From Planctomycetaceae bacterium (GTDB lineage: Bacteria; Planctomycetota; Planctomycetia; Planctomycetales; Planctomycetaceae), in NCBI GenBank assembly GCA_947463775.1, contig CANHVD010000078.1, positions 1-14,374 of the forward strand: 14,374 nucleotides of DNA, read 5' to 3'. Positions within the stretch are counted from its first letter, which is position 1, and each line of letters opens with the position of its first letter. Shown here one piece after another: positions 1 through 7,168 of this stretch. Made by a program: the position numbers and the translations under genes. The notes under the pieces are model-generated. The model was not told the DNA's origin. It made no database searches and was given only the letters and a program-made list of their open reading frames with translations.

Positions 1-267
1 ACAGAGGTAGAGGCAGGATCTTCGATCACATTTGATCGAGTTCTGCTGGCCAATGGTGGTGGTGCCAGTATCGTTGGCGCCCCAACGATTTCAGGAGCCT
101 CAGTTGTTGCCGAGGTTGTGATAGCCACGGAGAAGGGCCCAAAGCTGGAGATTCAGCGTCTCCGAAAACGAAAAAATTCACGTCGTCACACTGGTCACCG
201 ACAGAAATATACTCGGGTAAAAGTGACTTCAATCTCTGTTCCGGGTCTGGCTGTCGCTGAAAAGTAG
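1..267 (+). CDS. rplU: 50S ribosomal protein L21, C-terminal part (5' end outside window)
   Basis: Reading frame 1 is open from the first base to a TAG stop and encodes the last 88 residues of ribosomal protein L21, a structural protein of the large subunit that binds 23S rRNA. The family landmarks are visible in order: the FDRVLL strand near residues 11-16, the VGAPTISGASVVAEV core at about 25-39, the basic RLRKRKNSRRHTGHRQKYTR segment at about 53-72 (the L21 signature), and the short VKVTSI end strand. The start codon lies upstream of the window, so the piece has no ATG of its own. In many bacteria rpmA (L27) follows rplU directly. Here a terminator follows and no rpmA is seen. The assignment is secure from the signature alone. 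Confidence 0.96.
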   Translation, partial: TEVEAGSSITFDRVLLANGGGASIVGAPTISGASVVAEVVIATEKGPKLEIQRLRKRKNSRRHTGHRQKYTRVKVTSISVPGLAVAEK

Positions 268-303
268 GCTGATTGCGGTCTCGAAACGAGAGCAAAATAT
301 CTG

Positions 304-336
304 AGCGAGACAGGCAACGCTTGTCTCGCTTTCTTT
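304..336 (+). terminator. Rho-independent terminator after rplU
   Basis: A perfect 9-bp inverted repeat (AGCGAGACA at 304-312, TGTCTCGCT at 322-330) with a 9-nt loop is followed by TTCTTT at 331-336. It starts 36 bases after the rplU stop. On the opposite strand the tail is less T-rich (CAGATATTTTG), so it may act weakly as a bidirectional terminator for the convergent tad genes as well. Confidence 0.8.
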
Positions 337-370
337 ACGCGCGGCACATGCAGCGTTTGCCAGATGATCT

Positions 371-403
371 GCGTTGGGAACGACGACAAGTCGATCCCAA
401 CGC
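371..403. other. Strong imperfect hairpin in the rplU/tadC gap
   Basis: GCGTTGGGA (371-379) pairs perfectly with TCCCAACGC (395-403). Inside it, after one A/A mismatch, CGAC (381-384) pairs with GTCG (390-393) around a 5-nt loop. The result is about 13 bp of stem. Neither strand has a T-run after it, so it is not a canonical intrinsic terminator. It lies about 95 bases downstream of the tadC stop and could be a 3'-end processing or stabilising structure, or part of a small RNA. The role is unknown. Confidence 0.5.
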
Positions 404-496
404 TGTGTTCTGCTGCCTCCGCGTCGTACTACGCGAAACTCGAGTATCGGTTCAACTGTGTCCCTGAACTTGTGGTACGCCCGTTCTGTCCTGGTC

Positions 497-1846
497 TTAC
501 TGGGCAGGGCCGCTGAATGCTCCACCTGGGGTTCCGAAGCGACGCAGATCCAGTTGCGGCTGCTGATTGAGGCTTCGTACTGCGTCTTGGCGATCCTGCT
601 GCAGCGTATTGGCTTGGTTGTTGAAGAAGTCTGACATCTGAACGATTGCCGGTCCAAGCAGGAACAAGAAAACCGACGGCATCAGGAACAGAGCCACAGG
701 GAATAACAGTTGAAACGAAGCCGCATTGGCTCTCGCGTCGGCCCTTTCTTTCAGAGAGGCTCGAATGCTGTCACTGTATTCCGTCAACGCCTTCGAAATA
801 CTCGTTCCGGTGGACTCTGATTGCACCAGGAGTGACGTGAACGAGTTAATCTCAGGCGAGTCGATGCGATTGCCAAAGTTTCTCAGTGCCTGAGGAAGAC
901 TGCCCACTTCCGCCTGCTGATCGACAATCCGAAGTTCCTCCGCCAGTGCCGGATGCGCGATTGCAATTTCGCGGCTGATTCTCTTTAGCGACTGAGGAAC
1001 GGTCAGGCCCTGGCTGACTCCCATGTTCATCATGTCAAGGACGTCCGGCAGTCCTCGTTCGATATCGATTTTCCGTTCAGATGCTTTGAACGCCACAATC
1101 AGTGGCGGCAACGCCCACATAAACAATGGCGCCATGACCAGCAGGCCCAGCAGCCATGCTTCGATGGCCGGAGGGGCCATGATGAGCCAAATGCCCACGA
1201 CCACCAGGGAAAGGAAAGAGAGTGCAAATCTGATCGCGCTGAGATTCAGCCATGACGCGCGGGAATGATACCCAGCCGCCACAAGAGATTTGCGCTGCAT
1301 CTCTCGCCGAGAATCTGTTTCCGGAAGCAGTTGTGCGATCGACGGTGTCAAGGAGCCAAAGACGAAAGCATCTTCTCGGATCGGAAGGTCTTCGGGCGCA
1401 GGAAGTGGAATTGAATCAGCACCTTCACTCAGAATCCCTTTGAAGTCACTGAAGAGTCGTCGATCATTCCATGTTGAAATCCGGTTGAATCCTCCATCAG
1501 AATTCATGGGCATTGTGGAAGAAGATGACGACCACTCGTTCGGTTCTGGTGGTGTCTTGAGGCTGACGGAAGTAGATGCAGAAACTGTTTGTCTTTCCGG
1601 CATAAGATTTCCATGCGGCTCACTGCTGATCAATGCTTTCGTGACCTGCGGTTCTCCCGATCGATGCGCGAGCACTTCACGAGATGAAAACAGATCCTCT
1701 TTGTTATCAGAAGCTGAAAGATCCGGCTTTGGGCGGGATTGCTGGAATGGACTCAGCGTCCTTTGGCTGGAAGGCTTCAGGAGCTTTCGGACCACGAATA
1801 TGCCGGCAAGGACACCGATGGCAGCCAGGGCATAGATGACGTACAT
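497..1846 (-). CDS. tadC: TadC-like inner-membrane platform protein of the Tad pilus, with long N-terminal linker
   Basis: This is a type II secretion F (T2SSF) family protein, expected to form the inner-membrane platform of the Tad pilus with TadB and to be driven by the CpaF ATPase. The 449-residue protein has a predicted membrane segment at about 3-20. A polar, Ser/Pro-rich, probably disordered stretch spans about 25-150. Further membrane segments lie at about 206-224, 230-253 and 378-402. The T2SSF domain is at about 264-390, with the typical LPDVLDMMNMGVSQGLTVPQ opening. The tail is Gln-rich. The linker makes it clearly longer than the usual TadC of about 300 residues. The ATG is supported by GAGGAG eight bases upstream. 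It is the last gene of the - strand tad cluster, 92 bp after tadB. The choice of TadC over TadB rests on position and on being second of a T2SSF pair. Confidence 0.88.
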   Translation of the reverse strand: MYVIYALAAIGVLAGIFVVRKLLKPSSQRTLSPFQQSRPKPDLSASDNKEDLFSSREVLAHRSGEPQVTKALISSEPHGNLMPERQTVSASTSVSLKTPPEPNEWSSSSSTMPMNSDGGFNRISTWNDRRLFSDFKGILSEGADSIPLPAPEDLPIREDAFVFGSLTPSIAQLLPETDSRREMQRKSLVAAGYHSRASWLNLSAIRFALSFLSLVVVGIWLIMAPPAIEAWLLGLLVMAPLFMWALPPLIVAFKASERKIDIERGLPDVLDMMNMGVSQGLTVPQSLKRISREIAIAHPALAEELRIVDQQAEVGSLPQALRNFGNRIDSPEINSFTSLLVQSESTGTSISKALTEYSDSIRASLKERADARANAASFQLLFPVALFLMPSVFLFLLGPAIVQMSDFFNNQANTLQQDRQDAVRSLNQQPQLDLRRFGTPGGAFSGPAQ

Positions 1847-1938
1847 AAATGGTGCTCCTCAACCTTTTCGACTGCTCACGTGGTCGTGTGCTCAGAGATC
1901 AGCAGAACTTTACTGGTGGCGTTCCAGAACAGCAGATT

Positions 1939-2802
1939 TCAGAAACGTGCACTTCTGCTCAGAATTCGAAATACCAATCCGCAGCCAATAATCTGGAAGG
2001 CAATCGCAGTCCAAAGGGATAGGCGTCCCCAGAATGACCCCGTCAGACTATTGAGGTAATTTGGGTCCCGGAACAGATAGAAACTCATGACCATGATTGG
2101 AATGACGACCATCAGAATTGCGCCCATGCGACTGGCAATCGTTGCTGCACGTTGGCGGGCAACGAAATGCAGACGATCTCTAACAGCCGTGGCCAATCTT
2201 TCCAGGACAGAAATCAAGTCACCACCAGTATCCTGATGTACTGTCAGAGCGGACGTAAACATTGTCAGTGTGGAAACACCGGTTCGGGCCGCGAGGTCTT
2301 TTACGGCACTGCCAACATCAATGCCCATCTCCATACGCCGCGCACTGATGCGGAGTTCTTCTCCAAGTGGAGCCGGAGTGTCGGCCGCGACGAGCATGAA
2401 AGAGTGTTCCAGATTTCTACCCGAACGCGCACACCGAGAGAGTTCATCCGCCATTCCGGGCAACTGTTCCATAATCGCCTTTTGTCGACGTGAACGAGCA
2501 ATTGAAGCTCCGATCATTGGGACACTCAGCCCGATCATGGCAGCCGCCGCAGTCAAAAACGGCCGCTCTGTTGCCACAAATATGGCACCTCCCAGCGCGA
2601 GTGAACTCAACAGGCAGAGGCTGAGCCAGATTGCCGGAGATGTTCGAATTCCTGATTGAATCATCAGGGTGTCAAACCAGCCATTGAAGGACTCTCCAAT
2701 GCCTTCTGAGTCTCCACGGGCAAACTGAGTGTCGTCCTTAAGAAGACCCGAGAACTCCGGTCTGCGATCCAGCGACATGAGTGTAGGGTTCGGGGCGATC
2801 AT
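1939..2802 (-). CDS. tadB: TadB-like inner-membrane platform protein of the Tad pilus
   Basis: This 287-residue T2SSF-family protein is the probable partner of TadC in the inner-membrane platform that transmits CpaF ATPase work to pilin assembly. The sequence shows a polar N-terminus of about 50 residues, membrane segments at about 57-76 and 82-100, the T2SSF domain at about 113-235 (opening QLPGMADELSRCARSGRNLE and containing HQDTGGDLISVLERLA), and membrane segments at about 224-244 and 262-283. It is encoded directly after cpaF and before tadC, the canonical cpaF-tadB-tadC order. No clear Shine-Dalgarno precedes ATG 2802. An in-frame ATG at 2778 is an alternative start and would remove eight residues. 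The 162-bp gap to cpaF holds no terminator that I can see, so cotranscription is likely. Confidence 0.88.
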   Translation of the reverse strand: MIAPNPTLMSLDRRPEFSGLLKDDTQFARGDSEGIGESFNGWFDTLMIQSGIRTSPAIWLSLCLLSSLALGGAIFVATERPFLTAAAAMIGLSVPMIGASIARSRRQKAIMEQLPGMADELSRCARSGRNLEHSFMLVAADTPAPLGEELRISARRMEMGIDVGSAVKDLAARTGVSTLTMFTSALTVHQDTGGDLISVLERLATAVRDRLHFVARQRAATIASRMGAILMVVIPIMVMSFYLFRDPNYLNSLTGSFWGRLSLWTAIAFQIIGCGLVFRILSRSARF

Positions 2803-2964
2803 GGCGTTATCCGAGGAGAGAAATCGATCTTTGGAGTACTATGTTTTACATGGGCCTGCGAAGCTTCTTTTAAGTCAACTCGCAGGGGCGGCAGTAATAG
2901 AATCAATGTGCCTGATGGAGTTCAAATGCAAGAACTTCAGAGACCGTGAAACTGAACTCCGAGA

Positions 2965-4281
2965 CTATTCCATTTTGAGTTCACGAGCTTCAAACAGAGG
3001 TCGGTATTGTTCAACATTAACGCCCGTCATTGCCAGGCGTCGCAGGGCCGCAGGTACATAGCCCGTTGCAAAAAAGCTTCCTTGAGGCTGTCCGTTTTTG
3101 TCTTCGCCATTGATTCGATAAACGAAGATGTCATCCATCCGATACTCACCATCTTTGAGGCCCGAAACTTCGGATACTCGAGTGATTCGGCGATGTCCCG
3201 TGTGCAGGCGAGTCACGTGGATCACGATATCCACCGCATTGGCAATGTACTGTCGGGCGATTCGAGACGGCAGGTCTGCACCAGACAATGCAATCATCAG
3301 TTCCAGTCGGTCAAGCGTTTCGCGAGTATCATTCGCGTGGACTGTGCTCATGGATCCATCGTGACCAGTATTCATTGCCTGCAGCATATCCAGTACTTCT
3401 GCACCGCGCGATTCGCCGACAATGATTCGGTCAGGACGCATTCGGAGTGCATTTCGAAGAAGATCGCGTTGCGTGACCGCTCCTTTGCCTTCCATATTTG
3501 GCAGTCGTGTTTCCAGCGGAATGACGTCACGCTGTTGCAGGCTAAGTTCGGCCGTTTCTTCAATTGTGACAACACGTTGAGAGTCCGGAATGAAGCGGCT
3601 CATGCAGTTAAGAAGAGTTGTCTTGCCAGCACCTGTACCGCCACTCACGATAATGTTCATTCGCCCCCGAATCGCAAGGATCAAAAAGTCCGCGATGGCC
3701 GGCGCAAGCGAGCCGTACTTAATCATGTCTTCCATCTGCAGACGACGATTGCCGAATCGACGAATTGACACCGTTGGCCCGCAAAGTGCCAGCGGCGGAA
3801 TCACGGCATTGAATCGAGATCCATCAGGCAGTCGCGCGTCCACAATGGGACTGGATTCATCGATACGGCGTCCCGCTCGGCCAACCAGGCGATGAATAAA
3901 CTGCATCAGGTGAGCTGAGTCCGCGAAACGAATATTGGTTGATTCCAGTACACCGTTTCGTTCAACCAGAACTCGGTCAGGCCCGTTCACCAGAATATCA
4001 GTGACCGACGGATCGACCATCAGGGATTCGATCGGACCGAAACCATAGATCTCGTCCATGATTTCAGAGACCATCGCCTCTCGTTGCTGATGACTGACGG
4101 GGATGGTCTGCCGACCACAAAGATATTCAGCCAGCGACCGCAGTTGCGACCGCAACTCATTCTCCGTCATTGACTCAGCTTTGCTGAAGTCGATGACGTC
4201 AACGATCTGGCGATGCAAGGATGTCTTCAGACGCTGGAAGTCGCGGACAGAATTATCCGTTGTTTCGTGAGGAGCGACCAT
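2965..4281 (-). CDS. cpaF: CpaF/TadA-type secretion ATPase of the Tad pilus
   Basis: This cytoplasmic GspE/VirB11-superfamily hexameric ATPase would power assembly (and possibly retraction) of the Tad pilus through TadB and TadC. From the chosen start the protein is 438 residues. It has an N-terminal domain with the EIYGFGPIESLM motif at about 77-88 and DILVNG near 95-100. Walker A is GGTGAGKTT at about 214-222. An Asp/Glu box (VVTIEETAEL) lies near 237-246, Walker B is RIIVGESRG at about 285-293 with Glu290, and the His box STVHAND is at about 312-318. All catalytic motifs look intact. The frame is open back to an ATG at 4461, but the 60 extra residues do not resemble CpaF N-termini and 438 residues fits the family. 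ATG 4281 is therefore preferred, although its Shine-Dalgarno is weak. tadB and tadC follow on the same strand. Confidence 0.94.
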   Translation of the reverse strand: MVAPHETTDNSVRDFQRLKTSLHRQIVDVIDFSKAESMTENELRSQLRSLAEYLCGRQTIPVSHQQREAMVSEIMDEIYGFGPIESLMVDPSVTDILVNGPDRVLVERNGVLESTNIRFADSAHLMQFIHRLVGRAGRRIDESSPIVDARLPDGSRFNAVIPPLALCGPTVSIRRFGNRRLQMEDMIKYGSLAPAIADFLILAIRGRMNIIVSGGTGAGKTTLLNCMSRFIPDSQRVVTIEETAELSLQQRDVIPLETRLPNMEGKGAVTQRDLLRNALRMRPDRIIVGESRGAEVLDMLQAMNTGHDGSMSTVHANDTRETLDRLELMIALSGADLPSRIARQYIANAVDIVIHVTRLHTGHRRITRVSEVSGLKDGEYRMDDIFVYRINGEDKNGQPQGSFFATGYVPAALRRLAMTGVNVEQYRPLFEARELKME

Positions 4282-4810
4282 GGAGTGTTCTCGGTTCTGA
4301 ATGCTGATCGTCTGATGAATGTTCTTGCAATGACTGCGCACGAGACGGCAAGGACCTGAGTCCGTTATCGATTCGAGATACTGGGGGAATCCAGAAAGTC
4401 TCCAGGGGCCTGCAGAGGCTGAATGTTCCGTGAGATGCATCCAGTCGGCAGAATCTGCCAATGTATGGGGCAGGCGAGATTCTTGTCGGTCATCAGAAAG
4501 GCCGAGTTGCAGCGCGGGCTATCGCTGTGATTGCATGTTTGCCTGTGATTGCGGGAACGTGTATCGCTCTGAAGGGGGCTGCCAGTCATCAGGCGTCGAT
4601 CGCCGCCAGCTCGCTTTTGAGCTTACGACTGAGGCCTATTGATTTATTGACCATTATCACCACTGTTTGCCGCCTGGCCGTAGGCGACGGCCTCAACAAG
4701 TGCCCGCGCCTGCCGCTGGGCGGTAAACGAAAACGCTGAATCTGCTGTTAAGCCCACTGCGAGCCTGTTTTGGCGGATACAACGACTCGTGATCAGGTTT
4801 CTACACGACA
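4282..4810. other. 529-bp stretch without a confident gene, between cpaF and the tadG-like gene
   Basis: No family could be recognised here on either strand. It holds only short candidate frames: a 55-residue GTG-started frame on the - strand overlapping the tadG-like stop (4644-4811), a 74-residue - frame at 4365-4589 whose ATG lies in a TGATG overlap with a 21-codon frame, the N-terminal extension frame of cpaF (4282-4461), and a 92-residue + frame (4461-4739). In many tad loci the secretin (cpaC/rcpA) and tadZ/cpaE genes sit between cpaB and cpaF. The stretch is far too short for them and shows no secretin or ParA-type motif that I can see. It may be a leader/promoter region for cpaF or a remnant. 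Confidence 0.6.
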
Positions 4811-4811
4811 C
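4644..4811 (-). CDS. Possible 55-residue ORF coupled to the tadG-like gene
   Basis: A GTG at 4809-4811 shares one base with the TAG stop of the tadG-like gene (TAGTG). This is an arrangement compatible with translational coupling. The frame runs 55 codons to TAA. The second half (residues about 25-50) is Ala/Gln-rich and reads like coding sequence, including RQARALVEAVAYGQAA. No membrane segment, signal peptide or known family is recognisable, and there is no separate Shine-Dalgarno. It could be a real small protein of the pilus locus, the tail of a deleted gene, or chance. Confidence 0.25.
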   Translation of the reverse strand: MSCRNLITSRCIRQNRLAVGLTADSAFSFTAQRQARALVEAVAYGQAANSGDNGQ

Positions 4812-6022
4812 TAATGGAAAAGCCTGACGCTGTAAACATAGCGATTGACAGCTGCATCCGGTGTTGTAGAAGTGACTGCTGTTGAAGTTGCAATCACGCA
4901 TGGTTGCAGAATCACTTTGAGAGACCCGCTGGCAATTTGTGATACCTGAACGACTCTGGCGGCGACAGGACGCTTGAGCGTAATTGACGTTAGTTCCGTC
5001 TTGGCGGGAAGAGCTGAACATAACGAGATGAGGCACGCTTCTCCGGATTTCTCCTGAAGTGCGATCCGGCAATTCAGGAGATCCTGAGACGTCAATGTTG
5101 TCAGCGGCACACTGCCGGGAAAGGCCAGTTCACTATATCCCATCGACTGCAAATCGTCGCCAGTTAACCCATTTCTGATCCACTCCGGGATGTGACTTCC
5201 ACCAACATTACCTTTGTCGTTTGAGAAACTGATTGGAATGAAGGAGTCCGGATTTCCCACTGAAGTTGTTGAGTAAACTGTCACAGTAATCTCAGGCAGC
5301 CCATCAGGGCCTGATTCAAACTGATGAGTCGCTGCATTCCAGCTATATTTGTCCTGACCTTTTCCGGACTCAATACTGGAAGTCCAGTAGCCTGGAGTTT
5401 GTACTGCTGGGTCCGAATCCGGGCCGGAAAGGTCGTCACAGATTGCAAAAGGGAGAATCGGAATACTCTGCCCTGCCCCGGCTCTAAATGCCCTGGGAGA
5501 ATGCTCCAGATGCACCGTGCATTGTACGGTCGATGGATTTGAACGAGATCCCGTCAGACCGTAAAAAAAACGGTCAAACTGGCTCCTGAAGTAATCGCCT
5601 TCAAACTCAACGCTGATCGCCTGAGGAACAAGCAGAGCCGGATCTTTTGTTGGTCCCTGGCCCTCTGGCCAAAAGACCTTAACCGACTCTGGTGAAATGG
5701 CGGGAATAGTCGTTCCTGCTCTGTAGTCTTCAACCATACTGACGGCAGACTGCTGGCATCTGGCCATCCGACCTTCATATTCGAAAGGTTGCTGCCACGA
5801 TCTCAACATGTCGTCTGACAGATAGCTGTGTCCGGCGGCCAGAGCTGCAGAGGAGGCACAGTTGTAAGTCTGATTTCGAATTGCTGACAACCACATCAGA
5901 TTAAGAAGTCCACCGCAGATCGCACCAGCGGTGAGCATGATCAGAATCGTCCATGAAGTCAGCACACCACTTCTGGTTCGGATTGTTGCCGAGCTATGTG
6001 CTTGTACGAGGGTGATCTTCAT
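4811..6022 (-). CDS. TadG-like Tad-domain protein (minor pilus component)
   Basis: This 403-residue protein probably belongs to the TadG-like group, minor envelope proteins of the Tad pilus anchored by an N-terminal helix. After a basic start it has one membrane segment (about 20-46). That is followed by QTYNCASSAALAAGHSYLSD at about 51-70, which matches the QNAADAAALAGA-type motif that closes the Tad/TadG N-terminal domain. The rest (about 80-403) is an extracytoplasmic region with scattered cysteines and no domain I can name. It lies between cpaB and cpaF on the same strand, but downstream of the cpaB terminator, so it may have its own promoter in 6023-6080. The Shine-Dalgarno before ATG 6022 is weak (GGATCG). 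The N-terminal motif gives moderate confidence. The C-terminal function is unknown. Confidence 0.65.
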   Translation of the reverse strand: MKITLVQAHSSATIRTRSGVLTSWTILIMLTAGAICGGLLNLMWLSAIRNQTYNCASSAALAAGHSYLSDDMLRSWQQPFEYEGRMARCQQSAVSMVEDYRAGTTIPAISPESVKVFWPEGQGPTKDPALLVPQAISVEFEGDYFRSQFDRFFYGLTGSRSNPSTVQCTVHLEHSPRAFRAGAGQSIPILPFAICDDLSGPDSDPAVQTPGYWTSSIESGKGQDKYSWNAATHQFESGPDGLPEITVTVYSTTSVGNPDSFIPISFSNDKGNVGGSHIPEWIRNGLTGDDLQSMGYSELAFPGSVPLTTLTSQDLLNCRIALQEKSGEACLISLCSALPAKTELTSITLKRPVAARVVQVSQIASGSLKVILQPCVIATSTAVTSTTPDAAVNRYVYSVRLFH

Positions 6023-6080
6023 GATTCGATCCGTTTGTATCTGGTGACTGCCGCTGAGTGGCCAATCTACTTCTCACCGT

Positions 6081-6114
6081 AAAAAAGCCCGGCTACTTTT
6101 AGGGAGCCGGGCTT
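6081..6114 (-). terminator. Intrinsic terminator downstream of cpaB, inside the tad locus
   Basis: On the - strand AAGCCCGGCT (from 6114 down to 6105) and AGCCGGGCTT (6094 to 6085) form a perfect 10-bp GC-rich stem with a 10-nt loop. The stem ends in a run of six T (6086-6081). It begins 25 bases after the cpaB stop and ends about 60 bases before the tadG-like start. The + strand has no T-run after the stem, so it acts on the - strand transcript. It should end, or attenuate, the cpaA-tadE-cpaB message. Confidence 0.88.
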
Positions 6115-6139
6115 CTAAGTCATTCATCAGGAGTGAAAA

Positions 6140-7168
6140 TCAGAGATCTGCACTTACCCCTGCCTTCTGGGCCAAATTCTTCTGCTGATCTGCAGGAGCC
6201 GTGTCTGTCGACCAGCCACCAACCGAACCACCAGTGCTCTGCAGGCGGGAGCCGTCAGTGTTGCCCCCTGCCCCATTGCCATTGCCGTCAATCATTTCTC
6301 CGTCTTCGAAGTAGGTTCGCGAACGTCCGCCACCTCGATAGTGTTCAGTCTTAAATGGCTTTTCTTTGTTAGGCGGATCTTTCAGTCCGAGGATTTCCTT
6401 GAGAGTAATGCGATCTTTCTCCGAAGGATTAATCTCGATGCCATTACCCTCTTCTCCACCTTCATTGTAGACAAGGTCGATCTCACCTTTGCGTTGAGCA
6501 AGGGAAATGATCCGGGTCTGATCTTCGTCGAGTTCCAGCGTCACGTTTTGAGCCTCACCGCCCTGAAGTGCAGTAGTTGTGTAGCCTCGGTTAATCGCCA
6601 GAATCTTGACGCCCTTGAAAAGAGTGGCCGTCATTGCGCTGGAAGTGCTGCCAATGGAGTCACCGCCAACACTACCGCCGGTTGACTGCAGTCGTGTCGC
6701 GTCGCCGGAACCGAGGTTATCGACCGTCAAAAGCACATCGACATGCTGCTCAGGCTTCATTTTTTGGCTGAGCACTGCCGTTGTTTGGCTGACTTTCACG
6801 ACCACGGCCTGTTTGCCAGGCGACACTTTCAGATCCGGAAAGTCTCCCGGAGCGTAGAACATTGACCCTTGCAGCGGCACTGCAGCGGTGATTTTTTCCT
6901 TCGCGATTCGTCCAATCACGCCATCCAGAGACAGAAAGGTATCTTCCGGAAGTTTGACACCAAGCTCGGCCCGACCATTACCCACGTGGGCTCGTGTGAT
7001 CACAGTTCCGGGCTCAATCTCAGTGATGGCCATCGGAAGAATCTTGGCTTCAGGCGGCTTCACTTCCACAACGGGCGCAGCCATTAACTTCTTGAACAGG
7101 AATCCAACCGCAAGTACGGCGATAATGCCGAACGCGGCTACAGTCAGCATCCACGGTGTGAGTTTCAC
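6140..7168 (-). CDS. cpaB: CpaB/RcpC-type Flp pilus assembly protein
   Basis: CpaB (RcpC) is an envelope protein of the Tad pilus that is thought to work with the secretin channel. The 342-residue product has an N-terminal membrane anchor (about 7-26) and a SAF domain at about 44-105, including ITEIEPGTVITRAHVGNG. The CpaB/RcpC domain follows at about 114-240, with GKQAVVVKV, EQHVDVLLTVDN and VTLELDEDQTRIISLAQRKG. The tail of about 90 residues is rich in Gly, Asn and Asp. An 11-residue motif, RLQSTGGSVGG, occurs twice: at 159-169, inside an insertion of the CpaB domain, and at 308-318 in the tail. The start is GTG (7166-7168), supported by GGAG six bases upstream. The gene follows tadE by 134 bp and ends at a strong terminator. 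No secretin gene follows it, unlike many tad loci. Confidence 0.9.
   Translation of the reverse strand: MKLTPWMLTVAAFGIIAVLAVGFLFKKLMAAPVVEVKPPEAKILPMAITEIEPGTVITRAHVGNGRAELGVKLPEDTFLSLDGVIGRIAKEKITAAVPLQGSMFYAPGDFPDLKVSPGKQAVVVKVSQTTAVLSQKMKPEQHVDVLLTVDNLGSGDATRLQSTGGSVGGDSIGSTSSAMTATLFKGVKILAINRGYTTTALQGGEAQNVTLELDEDQTRIISLAQRKGEIDLVYNEGGEEGNGIEINPSEKDRITLKEILGLKDPPNKEKPFKTEHYRGGGRSRTYFEDGEMIDGNGNGAGGNTDGSRLQSTGGSVGGWSTDTAPADQQKNLAQKAGVSADL
6215..6247 (-). repeat. CpaB RLQSTGGSVGG motif, tail copy
   Basis: This encodes residues 308-318 of CpaB, identical at protein level to residues 159-169. The flanks also match in part: D-x-S/T before and x-S after. The two DNA copies agree in only some codons. 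The serine codons are AGC and TCG here against TCA and AGT in the other copy. Confidence 0.85.
6662..6694 (-). repeat. CpaB RLQSTGGSVGG motif, internal copy
   Basis: This encodes residues 159-169 of CpaB, in a Gly/Ser-rich insertion between the VDVLLTVDN and TATLFKGVKILAI strands of the CpaB domain. It is the partner of the tail copy at 6215-6247. Seven of the eleven codons differ synonymously from that copy. Confidence 0.85.

Noticed and set aside
371..480. Possible tRNA or tmRNA in the rplU/tadC gap because of its strong stems
   Set aside because: No cloverleaf, anticodon arm or TΨC arm can be built around the stems.
3007..3768. 253-codon + strand frame opposite cpaF
   Set aside because: It lies wholly antisense to a cpaF gene with intact catalytic motifs, and its translation has no recognisable domain. 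It is a codon-bias shadow.
4282..4461. Longer cpaF starting at ATG 4461
   Set aside because: The 60 extra residues do not resemble CpaF N-termini, and the 438-residue form fits the family length.
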